A stretch of 13,723 nucleotides of DNA from the NCBI GenBank assembly GCA_025350945.1, contig JANXWW010000082.1:1-13723 (forward strand), in the 5' to 3' direction. Positions within the stretch are counted from its first letter, which is position 1. Every line of letters begins with the position of its first letter. A model generated the notes under the pieces. That model did no database searches. It was not told where the DNA came from and saw nothing but the letters and a program-made list of their open reading frames with translations. The position numbers and the translations under genes were made by a program. This DNA is from Burkholderiales bacterium (GTDB lineage Bacteria > Pseudomonadota > Gammaproteobacteria > Burkholderiales > Usitatibacteraceae). This document shows positions 11,870-13,723 of this stretch, piece after piece.

Positions 11870-13723
11870 GCCTGATTCAAAAGTTTTTTAAGCCGATAAA
11901 GCGCATCCAACGCTTCTTTCGGCGACAACTCATCCGGCTTTAAATCTTCCAGCGCGTCCATCGCGGGGCTGGGTTCAATCTCCAGCACAGGTGCGGTTCT
12001 TGAGAACAAATCGCCCTGTGGATGCCGTCCTGCTTGGTTCTGCTCCAGCTCGCCAAGTTGCTTTTTCGCCACGCGCACAATTGATTTCGGCACGCCCGCT
12101 AATTGTGCCACCTGCAATCCATAACTCTGATTCGCCGGCCCCGATTCGAGCTTGTGCAGGAACACAATCTTGTCTTTCATTTCCACCGCATCCAGATGCA
12201 CATTCGCCAAATTGGCCAGCTCCGCATTCAATCGGGTCAACTCAAAATAATGGGTCGCGAATAAACAATAGCAGCGCGTGGTTTCTGCAAGATGTCGCGC
12301 AATCGCATAGGCAAGTGACAGGCCGTCGAACGTTGATGTACCGCGACCAATTTCATCAATCAACACCAATGAATTCATCGTTGCATTATTTAAAATCGCC
12401 GCAGCCTCGGTCATCTCCACCATGAATGTGGATCGACCACCAGCGAGATCGTCCGACGCACCAATGCGCGTCATGATCGCATCGATTGCGCCAATCTCGG
12501 CCGACTTCGCCGGCACGAATGAACCGGTGTGCGCGAGCAGCACAATCTGTGCGACTTGCCGCATGTAAGTCGATTTACCACCCATGTTCGGGCCAGTAAT
12601 CAGCAGCAGTTGACGTGAGCGCGACAACTCGCAATCGTTCGCAATAAAGCTATCGACCTGGCTTTCAACGACAAGATGGCGACCCGCATCAATTGAGACG
12701 CGATCATCATCAATAAACGTCGGTGCCACCAATTTAAAATCACGCGCGTTCGCAGCATTTGCACACAGCACATCCAGCTCGGCCACCGCACGCGCGAGCG
12801 CATGCAACACGACGATATGCGGCAACAAATCATCCAGCAATTGATCGAATAATAATTTCTCTTTTGCCAGCGCTCGCTCGCCAGCCGAAAGCGCTTTGTC
12901 TTCGAACGCTTTTAATTCCGGCGTGATGAATCGTTCGGCATTTTTCAGCGTTTGGCGGCGACGATAATCGTCCGGCAGCGCGCCGTTTTTATCTACGCTT
13001 TTGTCTAACTGACCTTGCGTGATCTCGATATAAAAACCGTGAACCTTGTTGTACTCCACACGCAGATTGGCAATGCCGGTGCGCGCGCGTTCGCGTACTT
13101 CAAGATCAAGCAAAAAACTGCTCGCGTTAGCCTGCATGCCACGCAGATCATCGAGCTCCGCATTAAAGCCATTACGAATCACGCCGCCATCACGAATCGT
13201 ACTCGAGGGCTCATCCTTAATCGCGGCATGAAGCCCAGCGTGGATGCGCTTTTCCGGGCAAAAATTCGCCAAGCGCCGCACCAGTGCTGGCGTTTCAATT
13301 TGTAAAAGTAGTTGATGCAGCGACGGCGCTGCTGCCAATGCATCTCGCAAGGCGCTCAAATCACGAGGCCGCGCTGTCTTCAACGCGACACGCGTGACGA
13401 TGCGTTCGATGTCCGCCCAATCGCTGATGATGTCGCGAATATTCGTCACATGTAAGGCCAACGCGGCGCTCGCCTGCAAGCGCTGCGCAATCACGTTTCG
13501 ATCACGCAACGGATGATGCAGCCAATCGCGCATCATGCGCGCGCCCATGCTCGTGACGGTTGTATTCAGCAGCGAAAAAAGTGTTGGTGAGGTGTCACGA
13601 TTAATCGTTTCGGAAATTTCCAGATTGCGTCGCGTGGCCGCATCCATGCGAATAAATTCATCTGCGTGCTCAACGGATAATCCGGTGATATGCGGCAGTG
13701 CCGCGCGCTGGGTTTGCTGCACG
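11866..13723 (-). CDS. mutS: DNA mismatch repair protein MutS, 5' end outside the window
   Basis: The C-terminal 618 or so residues of a MutS of about 850. The frame is open at the right edge, so the mismatch-binding N-terminus (Phe-x-Glu) and connector are not visible. Seen are the core and clamp domains (about visible residues 1-350, with EYNKVHGFYIEIT), the Walker A GPNMGGKST (377-385), the MutS segment ASDDLAGGRSTFMVEM, Walker B LVLIDEIGRGTSTFDG (Asp456-Glu457) and the switch His491 in ATHYFEL. Near the C-terminus QGDLF (569-573) fits a beta-clamp-binding motif, and DELSPKEALDALYRLKKLL matches the terminal dimer/tetramer helices. All ATPase residues are intact. The product scans for mismatches and recruits MutL. 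Its stop overlaps the start of the metallophosphoesterase gene. Confidence 0.97.
   Translation of the reverse strand, partial: VQQTQRAALPHITGLSVEHADEFIRMDAATRRNLEISETINRDTSPTLFSLLNTTVTSMGARMMRDWLHHPLRDRNVIAQRLQASAALALHVTNIRDIISDWADIERIVTRVALKTARPRDLSALRDALAAAPSLHQLLLQIETPALVRRLANFCPEKRIHAGLHAAIKDEPSSTIRDGGVIRNGFNAELDDLRGMQANASSFLLDLEVRERARTGIANLRVEYNKVHGFYIEITQGQLDKSVDKNGALPDDYRRRQTLKNAERFITPELKAFEDKALSAGERALAKEKLLFDQLLDDLLPHIVVLHALARAVAELDVLCANAANARDFKLVAPTFIDDDRVSIDAGRHLVVESQVDSFIANDCELSRSRQLLLITGPNMGGKSTYMRQVAQIVLLAHTGSFVPAKSAEIGAIDAIMTRIGASDDLAGGRSTFMVEMTEAAAILNNATMNSLVLIDEIGRGTSTFDGLSLAYAIARHLAETTRCYCLFATHYFELTRLNAELANLANVHLDAVEMKDKIVFLHKLESGPANQSYGLQVAQLAGVPKSIVRVAKKQLGELEQNQAGRHPQGDLFSRTAPVLEIEPSPAMDALEDLKPDELSPKEALDALYRLKKLLNQA

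Noticed and set aside
1..13723. CRISPR array, insertion sequence, prophage, tRNA or rRNA
   Set aside because: No regularly spaced repeats, transposase or integrase reading frames, terminal inverted repeats or RNA gene landmarks were seen; the repeats present are short and within genes or single hairpins.

Overview
The window looks like a chromosomal segment of a betaproteobacterium of moderate GC. The evidence is the housekeeping gene content and order: dapA-bamC-metallo-beta-lactamase fold protein, roxA with a small companion gene, a bcp/prxQ-slyD pair, and mutS with an overlapping metallophosphoesterase. The species cannot be named from the sequence alone. There are no rRNA or tRNA genes, insertion sequences or CRISPR arrays that I can see.

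Left part (1-4030): a leftward gene running off the left edge (winged-helix-like N-terminus, then a Gln/Pro/Tyr-rich linker) is separated by a 351-base AT-rich region from a rightward phototrophy cassette. The cassette holds a microbial rhodopsin, a perfect intrinsic terminator, a CrtY-type lycopene beta-cyclase and a Brp/Blh-type beta-carotene 15,15'-dioxygenase. CrtY turns lycopene into beta-carotene, Blh cleaves that to retinal, and retinal binds Lys218 of the rhodopsin to form a light-driven pump. crtE, crtB and crtI are absent here, so lycopene must come from elsewhere. The rhodopsin is the most interesting gene. It carries Asp81-Thr85-Lys92, the DTK arrangement of the Exiguobacterium sibiricum rhodopsin (ESR), but has Asn53 where ESR and proteorhodopsins have the histidine that pairs with the aspartate counterion.

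Middle part (4162-7245): dapA (lysine/peptidoglycan precursor synthesis) overlaps bamC (outer-membrane assembly lipoprotein). A strong hairpin and then a YycJ/WalJ-like metallo-beta-lactamase fold gene follow, closed by a hairpin shared with the convergent gene on its right.

Right part (7307-13723): a leftward small lipoprotein with KVEMP and Ala/Lys-rich repeats has an extended -10 promoter and a long structured leader. Next come the leftward pair roxA plus a small PLD-like protein, the divergent rightward pair bcp/prxQ-slyD, and the leftward pair mutS (5' end outside the window) and a lipoprotein metallophosphoesterase, which overlap by ATGA.
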